This document shows, piece by piece, positions 32,383-41,396 of a stretch of 64,000 nt of DNA. Each line of letters opens with the position of its first letter. Positions within the stretch are counted from its first letter, which is position 1. The translations under genes and the position numbers were made by a program. The notes under the pieces are model-generated. The model had not been told where the DNA came from and did no database searches. It saw only the letters and a list, made by a program, of their open reading frames with translations. The DNA is from Candidatus Pelagibacter communis (GTDB taxonomy: Bacteria; Pseudomonadota; Alphaproteobacteria; Pelagibacterales; Pelagibacteraceae), in assembly GCF_001180105.1 (NCBI RefSeq), contig NZ_CVSO01000002.1, positions 159,040 through 223,039 of the forward strand, in the 5' to 3' direction.

Positions 32383-33507
32383 TTATCTTTGGTTAATTGG
32401 TACAACTTTTCGATAGCTACTACCTATGTAGCTAGCTAAAGGTCTTATCAGTTTATTTGCTGCATGCTGTTCAAGAATATGTGCAGACCATCCAGTAATT
32501 CTAGAAATTACAAAAATTGGCGTGAAGAAGTCAGTGTCAAATCCCATTAAATGATAAGTTGGTCCAGTAGGATAATCTACATTAGGATGAATATTTTTTC
32601 TTTCAATCATCACTTTTTCAACAATGTCATAAATTTTTTCAAACTTTTTATCTTTTTTTACTTTTGCAACTTTGGAAAAATATTCTCTCATGGTTGGCAC
32701 TCTAGAGTCTCCACTTTTGTAAACCCTATGACCAAAGCCCATTACAACAGCCTTTTGATCTAGGGCGTTATTAATCCAATTTAATGCATTTTCAGGTTTT
32801 TTTATTTTATTCATCATATGCATCACTTCCTCATTTGCACCACCATGCAATGGTCCTTTTAAACTTGCAATAGCACCAGTAATTGCACCATGAATATCTG
32901 ACAAGCTGCTTGTGATTGTTCTTGCAGTAAATGTAGAAACATTAAAACTATGTTCAGCATATAATATCAGCGATACATCAAACGCTTTTACTATTTCTTT
33001 TTCAGGAACTTTTCCAAAACACATATAAAAAAAGTTTTCTGAGAAAGATAAATTACTTTTTGGTTTAATAATTTTTTTTCCTTTTCTAATTCTATAGAAA
33101 GCTGCTAAAGCAACAGGTGTTTTTGCGAAAATCCTCATTACTTTTCTCAAGTTTGCTTCAGGAGAATTATCTTTAGTTTCTTTATCTTCTAATCCCATTA
33201 TGCTTACCGCTGTTCTAGCCACATCCATAGGATGTGATTTTTTAGGAAAATTCTTAATACTTTCTAATAATATCTTTGATAAGTTTCGCTCTTTTCTCTC
33301 AACTTTTTCAAAATTTTTTAACTGTTTTTCTGAGGGTAACTCTCCATTTAGAATAAGATATGCGACTTCTTCAAACTTACATTTTGCACAAAGGTCTTGT
33401 GCAGCATACCCTCTATAAGTAAGAGAATTTATTTCAGGCATTACCTTTGAAACTTCCGTTTCATCAACTACAATTCCAAGTAAACCTTTTTTAATATCTT
33501 CAGTCAT
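32383..33507 (-). CDS. prpC: 2-methylcitrate synthase
   Basis: A 374-residue citrate synthase-fold enzyme. It starts KKGLLGIVVDETEVSKV, as in PrpC, and has the catalytic histidine segments GPLHGGANEEVM and MGFGHRVYK, plus the aspartate near the C-terminal substrate site. It condenses propionyl-CoA with oxaloacetate. The short length (E. coli PrpC 389) and genomic position after prpB and prpD favour methylcitrate over citrate synthase. It overlaps prpB by one base, the third gene of the operon. Confidence 0.92.
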   Translation of the reverse strand: MTEDIKKGLLGIVVDETEVSKVMPEINSLTYRGYAAQDLCAKCKFEEVAYLILNGELPSEKQLKNFEKVERKERNLSKILLESIKNFPKKSHPMDVARTAVSIMGLEDKETKDNSPEANLRKVMRIFAKTPVALAAFYRIRKGKKIIKPKSNLSFSENFFYMCFGKVPEKEIVKAFDVSLILYAEHSFNVSTFTARTITSSLSDIHGAITGAIASLKGPLHGGANEEVMHMMNKIKKPENALNWINNALDQKAVVMGFGHRVYKSGDSRVPTMREYFSKVAKVKKDKKFEKIYDIVEKVMIERKNIHPNVDYPTGPTYHLMGFDTDFFTPIFVISRITGWSAHILEQHAANKLIRPLASYIGSSYRKVVPINQR

Positions 33508-34403
33508 TAATCGTGTCCATCTGTGCTGAAATTATAAATTTTTTTATCAAGAGCATTGTATTTTTCATAATCTACCAAGTCATACAATCTACTTCTAGTT
33601 TGCATTTTATCAACAAGGTTTTTTTGATGTCCCTCTTTAAAAATTACTTTCAAACCTTCTTCCACACTTTTCATTGCCAATCTTTGAGTTGTTACTGGAT
33701 AAATAACAATATTATAGCCCAAATTTTCTAATTCTTTATAATCTAAAAGATCTGATTTTCCAAACTCTGTCATGTTTGCAAGTAAATAAGAACTTAGACT
33801 TTTCCTTACTTTTTCAAATTCGGCTTTATCCTTCAAAGCTTCAGGGAAAACTATTTCAGCACCTGCGTCGATATATGCTTTACATCTTTCAATCATTTTA
33901 TCAATTCCCTCTACACTTTTTGCATCAGATCTAGCAATTATCTTAAAATTTTTGTCTTTCCTAGCTTTTACACATTCTTGAATTTTTTTTACCATTTTTT
34001 TTGTAGAAATAAGTTCTTTGTTATCAAGGTGACCACATCTTTTTCTTTCAACTTGGTCTTCTATATGTACCGCTGTCACACCAAATTTTTCGAAAGTTTT
34101 AATAGTTTTTTTGCAAGACTTAAAACCCGTATCAATATCTACAATTGTAGGTAAGCTTGTAACTCTTGCTATTTGTTTTGATCTATTACTTACATCTTCA
34201 AGTGTGGTAAGGCCTATATCTGGGTAACCGAGGTCATTAGACATAACACCACCCGAAACATAAACAGCATCATAGCCAATTTCTTCAATTACTTTAGCAG
34301 TTAATGGATTGTATGCACCAGGAACTCTTAAAATTTTTCCACTTTTTAATTTATCAACAAAATCTTTTCTTTTTTCTTTTATTTTTTTTTTAATAAAGTG
34401 CAT
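33507..34403 (-). CDS. prpB: 2-methylisocitrate lyase
   Basis: A 298-residue isocitrate lyase superfamily enzyme of the PEP mutase fold. The catalytic loop KRCGH is within VERKRCGHLDNKELIS, the magnesium-site segment is VDIDTGF, and it has GAYNPLTAKVIEEIGYDAVYVSGG at the N terminus. It cleaves 2-methylisocitrate to pyruvate and succinate. Length is normal (about 295). It is between prpD and prpC with one-base overlaps on both sides. Confidence 0.93.
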   Translation of the reverse strand: MHFIKKKIKEKRKDFVDKLKSGKILRVPGAYNPLTAKVIEEIGYDAVYVSGGVMSNDLGYPDIGLTTLEDVSNRSKQIARVTSLPTIVDIDTGFKSCKKTIKTFEKFGVTAVHIEDQVERKRCGHLDNKELISTKKMVKKIQECVKARKDKNFKIIARSDAKSVEGIDKMIERCKAYIDAGAEIVFPEALKDKAEFEKVRKSLSSYLLANMTEFGKSDLLDYKELENLGYNIVIYPVTTQRLAMKSVEEGLKVIFKEGHQKNLVDKMQTRSRLYDLVDYEKYNALDKKIYNFSTDGHD

Positions 34404-35905
34404 TAAAAAATACCAATTTTTTTATTTTTTTTAATATTTCTACTATTAATTTCAATATTTAATTTGTGTAACTGATTTGACTTTAACTTTCTTAAGTTTT
34501 GTATATCTCTAAGAAATCTATCCGACTCTTTTTTGGGTATAATATCTTTTGTAAGTGTTAAAAACTTTTTAATATAATTAGCTCTTTTAAATGGCCTTAA
34601 GCCATAAGGATGAGCGTCTGCTACACCTTGTTCTTCAACAATTTTTTTATTATTTTTTAATGTGACTATTACTTTAGCCCCAAAAGCTTTATTTTTTGGG
34701 TTTGGATCATGATAACGTTTAGTCCATTTTTTATCCTCATGAGTTTTAATAGATCTCCATATCTTAATAGTACTTTTCTTTCTTGCTCTTGATTTGCTAT
34801 ATGATTTCACGTGATGCCAATCAGCATCCTCTAAAGCAACAGCAAATATATACATTATTGAGTGATCTAAAGTTTCTCTACTTGCATTAGGATCCATTTT
34901 TTGTGGATCATTTGCCCCTGTTCCAATTACATAATGAGTATGATGGCTTGTATATATATCTATTTTTTTTATTTCATTTAAATTGTCTATTTTTCTATTT
35001 AATTTTTTTGCAAGGTCTATAAGCGCTTGCGCTTGATATTCTGCTGAATATTCTTTTGTGTAAGTTTCAAGAATAGCTTTTTTTTCCTGACTTTTTTTCG
35101 GAAGAGGAACTTTATATAATGCTTTTTTTCCATCGAGTATTCTTGCAATCACACTATCTTCACCTTCATAAATCGGACTTGGCGCTCCTTCACCTCTCAT
35201 TGCCCTATCTACCGCTTCTATCCCAAGTTTTCCAGCATGCGCAGGAGCAAAAGCTTTCCAACTAGAAATTTCTCCTTTTCTAGATTGTCTTGTTGAGACA
35301 GTTACATGCAATGCTTGTTGAACAGCTTGATATATGGTTTCTGTTTTTAAATTAAGCATTGTCCCTAAACCTGCTGCAACACTCGGACCTAAATGAGCGA
35401 TATGATCTACTTTATGTTTATGAAGACAGATACCTTTTACAAGATTTACTTGTACCTCGTAAGCAGTAATTATTCCCTTAATAAGGTTTAAACCTGAGAC
35501 TTTCTTTTGTTGCGCAACAGCCATTAATGCAGGAATATTATCTCCTGGATGACTATAGTCTGCTGCTAAAAAAGTATCGTGAAAATCTAATTCTCTTACA
35601 GCAGTTCCATTGGACCAGGCAGCCCATTCACAGTCAAATTTCTTTTTTGAATTAATTCCGAATAAAGTAGCACCATTACTTCTTGAATGTTTCATTGCCA
35701 TTTCTCTTGAGGTAATTACAGCTTTTCTATTTAATGAAGCTATAGCAACAGATGCGTTATCAATCATTCTGTTAATGACCATATCAACAGAATCTTTATT
35801 TAGTTTAGCATTATCACTTGCAATTTCTGCAATTTTCCATGCAAGTTGATTTTTTTTACTTAGTTTATCTTTAGATGCGAAAACTTTTACTTTATGTATT
35901 TTCAA
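34403..35905 (-). CDS. prpD: 2-methylcitrate dehydratase, MmgE/PrpD family
   Basis: A 500-residue PrpD-family protein (E. coli PrpD 483). It has the segments REMAMKHSRSNGATLFG, GTAVRELDFHDTFLAADYSHPGDNIPALMA, GICLHKHKVDHIAHLGPS and TRQSRKGEISSWKAFAPAHAG, which contain the conserved His, Asp and Lys of the family. It dehydrates 2-methylcitrate in propionate breakdown. The gene leads the operon prpD-prpB-prpC; rehydration to methylisocitrate would use an aconitase encoded elsewhere. No dedicated regulator (PrpR) is adjacent. Confidence 0.93.
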   Translation of the reverse strand: MKIHKVKVFASKDKLSKKNQLAWKIAEIASDNAKLNKDSVDMVINRMIDNASVAIASLNRKAVITSREMAMKHSRSNGATLFGINSKKKFDCEWAAWSNGTAVRELDFHDTFLAADYSHPGDNIPALMAVAQQKKVSGLNLIKGIITAYEVQVNLVKGICLHKHKVDHIAHLGPSVAAGLGTMLNLKTETIYQAVQQALHVTVSTRQSRKGEISSWKAFAPAHAGKLGIEAVDRAMRGEGAPSPIYEGEDSVIARILDGKKALYKVPLPKKSQEKKAILETYTKEYSAEYQAQALIDLAKKLNRKIDNLNEIKKIDIYTSHHTHYVIGTGANDPQKMDPNASRETLDHSIMYIFAVALEDADWHHVKSYSKSRARKKSTIKIWRSIKTHEDKKWTKRYHDPNPKNKAFGAKVIVTLKNNKKIVEEQGVADAHPYGLRPFKRANYIKKFLTLTKDIIPKKESDRFLRDIQNLRKLKSNQLHKLNIEINSRNIKKNKKIGIF

Positions 35906-35940
35906 TTTATTCCTTTTTTGAGTTTAGTACTTCATTTATG

Positions 35941-36630
35941 TTAAGTATTCAAATATTTTGAAACTATTTTCTCAATACCTTGAAAGTTGGTTACCAAGTG
36001 ATCATGAGGTATTTCATTTACTTTTTTATCAGTATATCCGTCCTCGAGCAATATAAATGGTAAGTTTGCAGAATTAGCTGCAGCGGAATCTGTTTCACTA
36101 TCACCAATCATTAAAGATTTTTTTATATCTCCTTGAAGAATTTCAATTACAGAGGTCAAATGTCTAGGATCAGGTTTACAATAATCAAAAGTATTACTAC
36201 CAGCAACATATTCAAAATAGTCAAAAATTTTTATTTTTTTTAACAAGTCAATTGCCAAATGTTCTTGTTTATTAGTACAAACTGCTAAAGAAATATCATT
36301 TTGTTTTGACCATTTTAAAAATTCAATCACACCATCAATAATCTTACTTTCATTAACAATATTCTTTCCATAGTAATCTATAAAATCCTTTACCATTTCA
36401 TCTTTAATTTTTTTATCTGATATTTTCCCAAACTCTTTTTTAGCCGTTCCCCAAATAGATCTTCCAATTAAAGCACCAGCGCCTTTACCAACGAGGTTTC
36501 TAATTTCCTCTGTTGTCTTTGTCTCGTAACCAAATTTTTTCATTACAAAATTGTGAGCATTCATTAGATCAGGAGCTGTATCTACTATGGTTCCATCTAA
36601 ATCTACTAAAACTGTGAATTTTTGACTCAT
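35941..36630 (-). CDS. gph: HAD family phosphatase, phosphoglycolate phosphatase-like
   Basis: A 229-residue HAD hydrolase. The nucleophile motif I is VDLDGTIVDTAP (Asp near residue 9 and Asp two further), motif II lies at VCTNK, motif III Lys in CKPDPRH, and motif IV is MIGDSETDSAAA. The length and cap correspond to Gph/PhnX-type subfamily I proteins. It likely clears 2-phosphoglycolate or another phospho-metabolite; specificity is not fixed by motifs. It is divergent from a GlmU-like gene 71 bases away. Confidence 0.88.
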   Translation of the reverse strand: MSQKFTVLVDLDGTIVDTAPDLMNAHNFVMKKFGYETKTTEEIRNLVGKGAGALIGRSIWGTAKKEFGKISDKKIKDEMVKDFIDYYGKNIVNESKIIDGVIEFLKWSKQNDISLAVCTNKQEHLAIDLLKKIKIFDYFEYVAGSNTFDYCKPDPRHLTSVIEILQGDIKKSLMIGDSETDSAAANSANLPFILLEDGYTDKKVNEIPHDHLVTNFQGIEKIVSKYLNT

Positions 36631-36701
36631 TTTTTAAAAGTATTATTAAGAAATATTTTGTGAATTCTTTATCATAAATACTTATCTATAAGAAAAAATC
36701 A

Positions 36702-37313
36702 ATGAAACAAACTGATATTCAAAATAAATTTAGACAAAAATTTTTAAATCAGGGTGTAAAAATGACTGCACCTGAGACTGTTTTTTTTTCAAATGATACA
36801 AAAATTGGAAAAAATGTAACAATCGAACCATACGTTGTTTTTGGATCGAAGGTAAAAATTAAAAACAATGTTAAGATATTAGCCTTTTCACACCTAGAGG
36901 GTGTAAGTGTTGATAATAATGTTTCTATTGGTCCGTATGCACGTTTAAGACCTGGAACTATTTTGGAAGAGGGTGCAAAAGTTGGTAACTTTGTTGAAAT
37001 TAAAAAATCCCGATTAAAAAAGAATTCAAAAGCAAATCACCTTACTTATATTGGAGATGCAACAGTAGGTAAAAAATCTAATATTGGAGCAGGAACAATC
37101 ACTTGTAATTATGATGGAGTTAGAAAAAGCAAAACAATAATTGAAGATGGAGCCTTTATAGGTTCAAACACATCACTAGTTGCTCCAGTTAAAATTGGAA
37201 AAAAAGCTATTGTTGGAGCTAGCTCAGTAATCACTCAGAATGTCAAAAATGGTTCTTTAGCTCTGACGAGGGCAAAGCAAACTGAAATAAAAAACTATAA
37301 AAGAAAAAAATAA
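36702..37313 (+). CDS. Stand-alone GlmU C-terminal acetyltransferase domain
   Basis: A 203-residue left-handed beta-helix protein. Segments YARLRPGTILEEGAKVGNFVEIKKSRL, ANHLTYIGDATVG, NIGAGTITCNYDGVRKSKTIIEDGAFIGS and ITQNVKNGSLALTRAKQ match the C-terminal half of GlmU, including the catalytic histidine in KANHL. The N-terminal uridylyltransferase half (about 230 residues) is absent. The protein should acetylate glucosamine-1-phosphate. It is immediately followed by glmS (three bases), so the hexosamine pathway is clustered, while GlcNAc-1-phosphate uridylylation must be done by another protein. Confidence 0.87.
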   Translation: MKQTDIQNKFRQKFLNQGVKMTAPETVFFSNDTKIGKNVTIEPYVVFGSKVKIKNNVKILAFSHLEGVSVDNNVSIGPYARLRPGTILEEGAKVGNFVEIKKSRLKKNSKANHLTYIGDATVGKKSNIGAGTITCNYDGVRKSKTIIEDGAFIGSNTSLVAPVKIGKKAIVGASSVITQNVKNGSLALTRAKQTEIKNYKRKK

Positions 37314-37316
37314 ATC

Positions 37317-39137
37317 ATGTGCGGAATAATCGGAATAACAAGCAACAAATTAGTTTCTTCACCAATTATAAATTCTTTAAAAAAATTAGAATATAGAGGT
37401 TACGATTCTGCAGGAATAGCAACGATTGACTCTGGTTATATAAAAGAAGTTAAATGTGAAGGTAGAGTTGAAAGTTTGGAGGAAGCTGTTTCAAAATCAA
37501 AGTTAACAGGAAATGTTGGTATTGGACATGTAAGATGGGCAACTCACGGTATCCCTAACACAATTAATGCTCACCCACATTCATCAGAAAATGTATCTGT
37601 GGTCCATAATGGAATAATTGAAAATTCAACATTATTAAAAAAGTTTTTAATAAATAAAGGACATAAGTTTAAGTCCCAAACAGATACTGAAGTAATTGTT
37701 CATCTTATTACTGAATACTTAAAAAAAGATAATCTTAAAGATGCAATTATTAAAGTTTTAAAAAAACTTCATGGAAGTTTCGCCTTAGGAATTATCTTTA
37801 AAGATAATCCTAATTTAATAGTTGGTGCAAGAAGAGGCTCACCTTTAGCTGTAGGTTATGGCCCAGGTGAAAACTATCTGGGATCAGACTCTTATGCTTT
37901 AAAATCTATGACAAACAAAATTTCATATCTCAACGACGGTGAATTTTGCATTATAAAAAAAGATAATGTTGAATTTTTTAACAAGGGTGGAAAAAAAATA
38001 AATAAAAAAATACTACATCTATCTTCAGATGAACAAAATTATGAAAAGGGTGATTATAAACATTTCATGGCAAAAGAAATTGATGAACAACCAAATACTA
38101 TTAAAAATTGTGTAAACGAGTACATAGACAAAATAAATAAAGATATAAATATTTTTAATTTTCCATTTAAAGAAAAAGAAATAAAATCTATTACTTTGAT
38201 AGGTTGTGGTACAGCTTATCATTCATGTCTTATTGCAAAATATTGGTTTGAGCAATTAACTTCATTTGATGTAAGTATCGATATTGCTTCAGAATTTCGT
38301 TACAGAAAAAATAAATTTAAGAAAGACTGTCTTTATGTTTTTGTTTCTCAGTCTGGTGAAACAGCTGATACATATGCGGCCTTAGATCTTTGTAATAAAA
38401 ATAAAATGAAAACTTGTTCTGTTGTAAATGTAATTGAAAGCTCAATAGCAAGAGACTCCAAATTTGTTTTACCAATTCACTGTGGACCAGAAATCGGTGT
38501 TGCATCAACTAAAGCTTTCTTAGGACAAATGCTTGTTCTTTATATACTTTGCTTAAAATTAGCTCAAAAAAGAAAAGATATTAGTAAAAAAGATTATTTA
38601 AAAAAGATTAAAAACTTATTAAATCTTGCAGAACTAGTTAAACATTCTTTAGCAACTGAAAACAAAATTCAATCAATATGCAGTTCATTTATTGACGCAA
38701 AAGGCTCAATGTTTTTAGGAAGAGGTTATTCGTTTCCTGTAGCATTAGAAGGGGCGCTTAAGTTAAAAGAATTAGCATACGTACATGCCGAAGGTTATCC
38801 TGCTGGTGAAATGAAGCATGGACCACTTGCACTCATCGAAGATGGTATGCCAGTTGTGGTAATTGCCCCAAGAGATCAACATTATAAAAAAACTATTTCA
38901 AATATGCAGGAAGTTATAGCAAGAGGAGCAAAAGTTTTGCTTATTACAAATAAAAGTAAAGATGAGATTTATTCTGAAAATATCTGGGAGACTATTGAAG
39001 TTGAAAACACCGAAGATGATTTGTTTCCATTTTTAGTAACAATTCCATTACAAAAGCTTGCGTATTATTCTGCACTTAAAAAAGGTTACGATATTGATAA
39101 ACCTAGAAACTTGGCTAAATCAGTAACAGTAGAATAA
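37317..39137 (+). CDS. glmS: Glutamine--fructose-6-phosphate aminotransferase
   Basis: A 606-residue enzyme. The N-terminal glutaminase starts MCGIIGITSN with Cys2 as nucleophile, followed by KLEYRGYDSAGIA and GIGHVRWATHGIPN. The C-terminal part has two SIS domains with SQSGETADTYAAL and ISxxxx-like segments around 470 (GRGYSFPVALEGALKLKELAYVHAEGYPAGEMKHGPLAL) and ends PRNLAKSVTVE, the sugar-binding tail. It makes glucosamine-6-phosphate. Length is typical (609 in E. coli). It probably shares a transcript with the upstream GlmU-like gene. Confidence 0.96.
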   Translation: MCGIIGITSNKLVSSPIINSLKKLEYRGYDSAGIATIDSGYIKEVKCEGRVESLEEAVSKSKLTGNVGIGHVRWATHGIPNTINAHPHSSENVSVVHNGIIENSTLLKKFLINKGHKFKSQTDTEVIVHLITEYLKKDNLKDAIIKVLKKLHGSFALGIIFKDNPNLIVGARRGSPLAVGYGPGENYLGSDSYALKSMTNKISYLNDGEFCIIKKDNVEFFNKGGKKINKKILHLSSDEQNYEKGDYKHFMAKEIDEQPNTIKNCVNEYIDKINKDINIFNFPFKEKEIKSITLIGCGTAYHSCLIAKYWFEQLTSFDVSIDIASEFRYRKNKFKKDCLYVFVSQSGETADTYAALDLCNKNKMKTCSVVNVIESSIARDSKFVLPIHCGPEIGVASTKAFLGQMLVLYILCLKLAQKRKDISKKDYLKKIKNLLNLAELVKHSLATENKIQSICSSFIDAKGSMFLGRGYSFPVALEGALKLKELAYVHAEGYPAGEMKHGPLALIEDGMPVVVIAPRDQHYKKTISNMQEVIARGAKVLLITNKSKDEIYSENIWETIEVENTEDDLFPFLVTIPLQKLAYYSALKKGYDIDKPRNLAKSVTVE

Positions 39138-39196
39138 TAAAAATAACTATTCTCTTTTGTCATAATTTCGTTATATATTCATCTTAAGGTTGAATT

Positions 39197-40576
39197 ATGA
39201 AAAATTGGAAACCAAACAGTTGGAGAAAATATCCTGTCAAACATGTTCCTTCTTATGAAAATGAAAAGGAACTTAATCAGGTATTGAGTAAAATCAAATC
39301 TTTTCCTCCACTAGTTTTTGCTGGTGAGACAAGACATCTTAAAGATCAACTTTCACAAGTTGTTGATGGAAAAGCTTTTCTTTTACAAGGAGGAGACTGC
39401 GCAGAAAGTTTTGCTGAGTTTAACCCTGACAACATAAGAGATACATTTAAAGTAATTCTTCAAATGTCATTGGTACTTACGTACTCAGCTTCGCTTCCAA
39501 TTATAAAACTTGGAAGGATAGCTGGACAGTTTGCAAAACCTAGAAGTGCTCCAACTGAAAAACAAGGTGATAAAGAATTACCAAGTTACTTAGGTGACAA
39601 TGTTAATGGAATTGATTTTACCGAAAAATCTAGGAGACATGATCCTAAGAGATTATTCAAAGCATACTCTCAATCTGCTTCAACGTTGAATCTTTTAAGA
39701 GCATTTTCTAATGGGGGTTTTGCTGATTTAAAAAATGTACACTTATGGAATTTAGGTTACATTAAAAAAAGTCCTCAAGCCAAAAAATTTAAAGAGCTTG
39801 AAGACAAAATTGCAGACGCATTAGCATTCATGGATGCATGTGGAATAAATTCAGATTTCAATAGAAGATTAAAAACAGTAAATTTTTGGACTTCACATGA
39901 AGCTTTACATTTACCATTTGAAGAAAGCATGGCAAGAATAGACTCAACAACAGGCGAGTGTCACGCAACTTCAGCACACTTTGTCTGGATTGGTGATAGA
40001 ACAAGACAACTCGATGGCGGACATGTTGAATTCTGTAAAGGTATTGAAAATCCGATTGGTATTAAATGTGGACCAACATCTAAACCAGAAGAGATTGCAA
40101 AAATTTGTGAAGCAATTAACCCAAAAAATGAAAAGGGAAAAATTACTTTAATTTCTAGATTTGGTCACGATCAAGTTGAAAAGTTTCTACCGAAATTGAT
40201 AAGACGAATTAAAAAAGAAGGTTTAAATGTAATTTGGTCATGTGATCCAATGCATGGAAATACAATTAAATCTACAACTGGTTTTAAAACTAGACCATTT
40301 AATAAAGTATTAAATGAAGTTAAAAATGTTTTTGCAGTACATCAAAGCGAAAGTTCTTACGCTGGTGGATTACATATAGAAATGACTGGTCAGAATGTGA
40401 CAGAATGTACAGGTGGCGCAAAAAATATATCTGAACAAGATTTATCAAGTAGATATCACACTCATTGTGACCCTAGATTGAATGCAGATCAAGCTTTAGA
40501 ATTGGCTTTCTTAATCTCAGACGAGATAAAAAAGAATTCCAACTATGCAAGAAATGCAATTAAAGCGGCATCTTAG
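39197..40576 (+). CDS. aroG: Class II (plant-like) DAHP synthase
   Basis: A 459-residue type II 3-deoxy-7-phosphoheptulonate synthase. It has FLLQGGDCAESFAEF near residue 63, KLGRIAGQFAKPRS, the metal-ligand segments WTSHEALHLPFEE, GDRTRQLDGGHVEF, and CDPMHGN, and the C terminus with THCDPRLNADQALELAFL. It catalyses the first step of aromatic amino acid synthesis. Length matches plant and alphaproteobacterial type II enzymes. A weak AAGG Shine-Dalgarno lies about ten bases upstream. No allosteric extra domain is seen. Confidence 0.95.
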   Translation: MKNWKPNSWRKYPVKHVPSYENEKELNQVLSKIKSFPPLVFAGETRHLKDQLSQVVDGKAFLLQGGDCAESFAEFNPDNIRDTFKVILQMSLVLTYSASLPIIKLGRIAGQFAKPRSAPTEKQGDKELPSYLGDNVNGIDFTEKSRRHDPKRLFKAYSQSASTLNLLRAFSNGGFADLKNVHLWNLGYIKKSPQAKKFKELEDKIADALAFMDACGINSDFNRRLKTVNFWTSHEALHLPFEESMARIDSTTGECHATSAHFVWIGDRTRQLDGGHVEFCKGIENPIGIKCGPTSKPEEIAKICEAINPKNEKGKITLISRFGHDQVEKFLPKLIRRIKKEGLNVIWSCDPMHGNTIKSTTGFKTRPFNKVLNEVKNVFAVHQSESSYAGGLHIEMTGQNVTECTGGAKNISEQDLSSRYHTHCDPRLNADQALELAFLISDEIKKNSNYARNAIKAAS

Positions 40577-40613
40577 ACATTTAAAAATTAAAATTTTGTC
40601 TTATATTTGAATC

Positions 40614-41351
40614 ATGGAACCTTCTAAAAAAGTAATATTTATCAAAGATTGGATTTTGAATTACGTAAATTCAATGCCAGTGAAGGCTAGATCATTAGTT
40701 ATTGGTATATCAGGAGGAATTGATTCTTCAGTTTCAAGCACACTCAGTGCCATGACTGGATTAAGGACAATTGTATTATCGATGCCAATAAAACAAAATG
40801 GCTCACAACATGATTTAAGCTTAAGGCACCAAGAATGGTTAAAGAAAAATTTTAAGAATGTTGAAGGACATACAGTTGAACTAGACAGTTTATTTAAAAC
40901 ATTCGAAAGCACTCTGAAAGATTTTAGCAGCGAACATGGTATGGCTAATTCAAGAGCAAGATTAAGAATGTCAACACTTTATCAAGTTGCAGCAGCTAAC
41001 AACGGAATAGTTGTTGGAACAGGAAATAAAGTTGAAGACTTTGGTGTTGGTTTTTATACAAAATATGGTGATGGTGGAGTTGATATATCTCCGATAGCCG
41101 ATTGTAATAAAACTGAAGTATGGGAACTTGGAAGAGAACTTAAAATACTTGATGACATTATTAATGCAGCTCCAACAGATGGACTTTGGGATGATGGAAG
41201 AACTGACGAAGGTCAGTTAGGATTGTCATACAAAGAAATAGAAGAAGCCATGGATAACGAAAATTCAAAAAATCGAGATAAATATATTCAAATCAGAAAA
41301 GCAAATTTGCATAAAATGGAGCCAATTCCAATATGCAAGATTCCTAATTAA
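40614..41351 (+). CDS. nadE: Ammonia-dependent NAD+ synthetase
   Basis: A 245-residue NadE. The ATP pyrophosphatase loop SGGIDSS is at about 31-37, and VVGTGNKVEDFGVGFYTKYGDGGVDISPIADCNKTEVW is the family signature. There is no N-terminal nitrilase/glutaminase domain, so ammonia is the direct donor. It is shorter than E. coli NadE (275). It forms NAD from deamido-NAD. NAD kinase lies 17 kb away in this window. TATATT at 40602-40607 could be a -10 very near the start codon. Confidence 0.92.
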   Translation: MEPSKKVIFIKDWILNYVNSMPVKARSLVIGISGGIDSSVSSTLSAMTGLRTIVLSMPIKQNGSQHDLSLRHQEWLKKNFKNVEGHTVELDSLFKTFESTLKDFSSEHGMANSRARLRMSTLYQVAAANNGIVVGTGNKVEDFGVGFYTKYGDGGVDISPIADCNKTEVWELGRELKILDDIINAAPTDGLWDDGRTDEGQLGLSYKEIEEAMDNENSKNRDKYIQIRKANLHKMEPIPICKIPN

Positions 41352-41396
41352 TCAAATAGATTCACAAATCTAAATTAAAGGTATATTCCTAATATA

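Noticed and set aside
38025..38222. Minus-strand reading frame inside glmS.
   Set aside because: It is a shadow of the glmS coding strand: low complexity, rich in Phe, Ile and Tyr, without homology that I recognise. Similar frames inside purL, cysS, prpC and others were dropped for the same reason.
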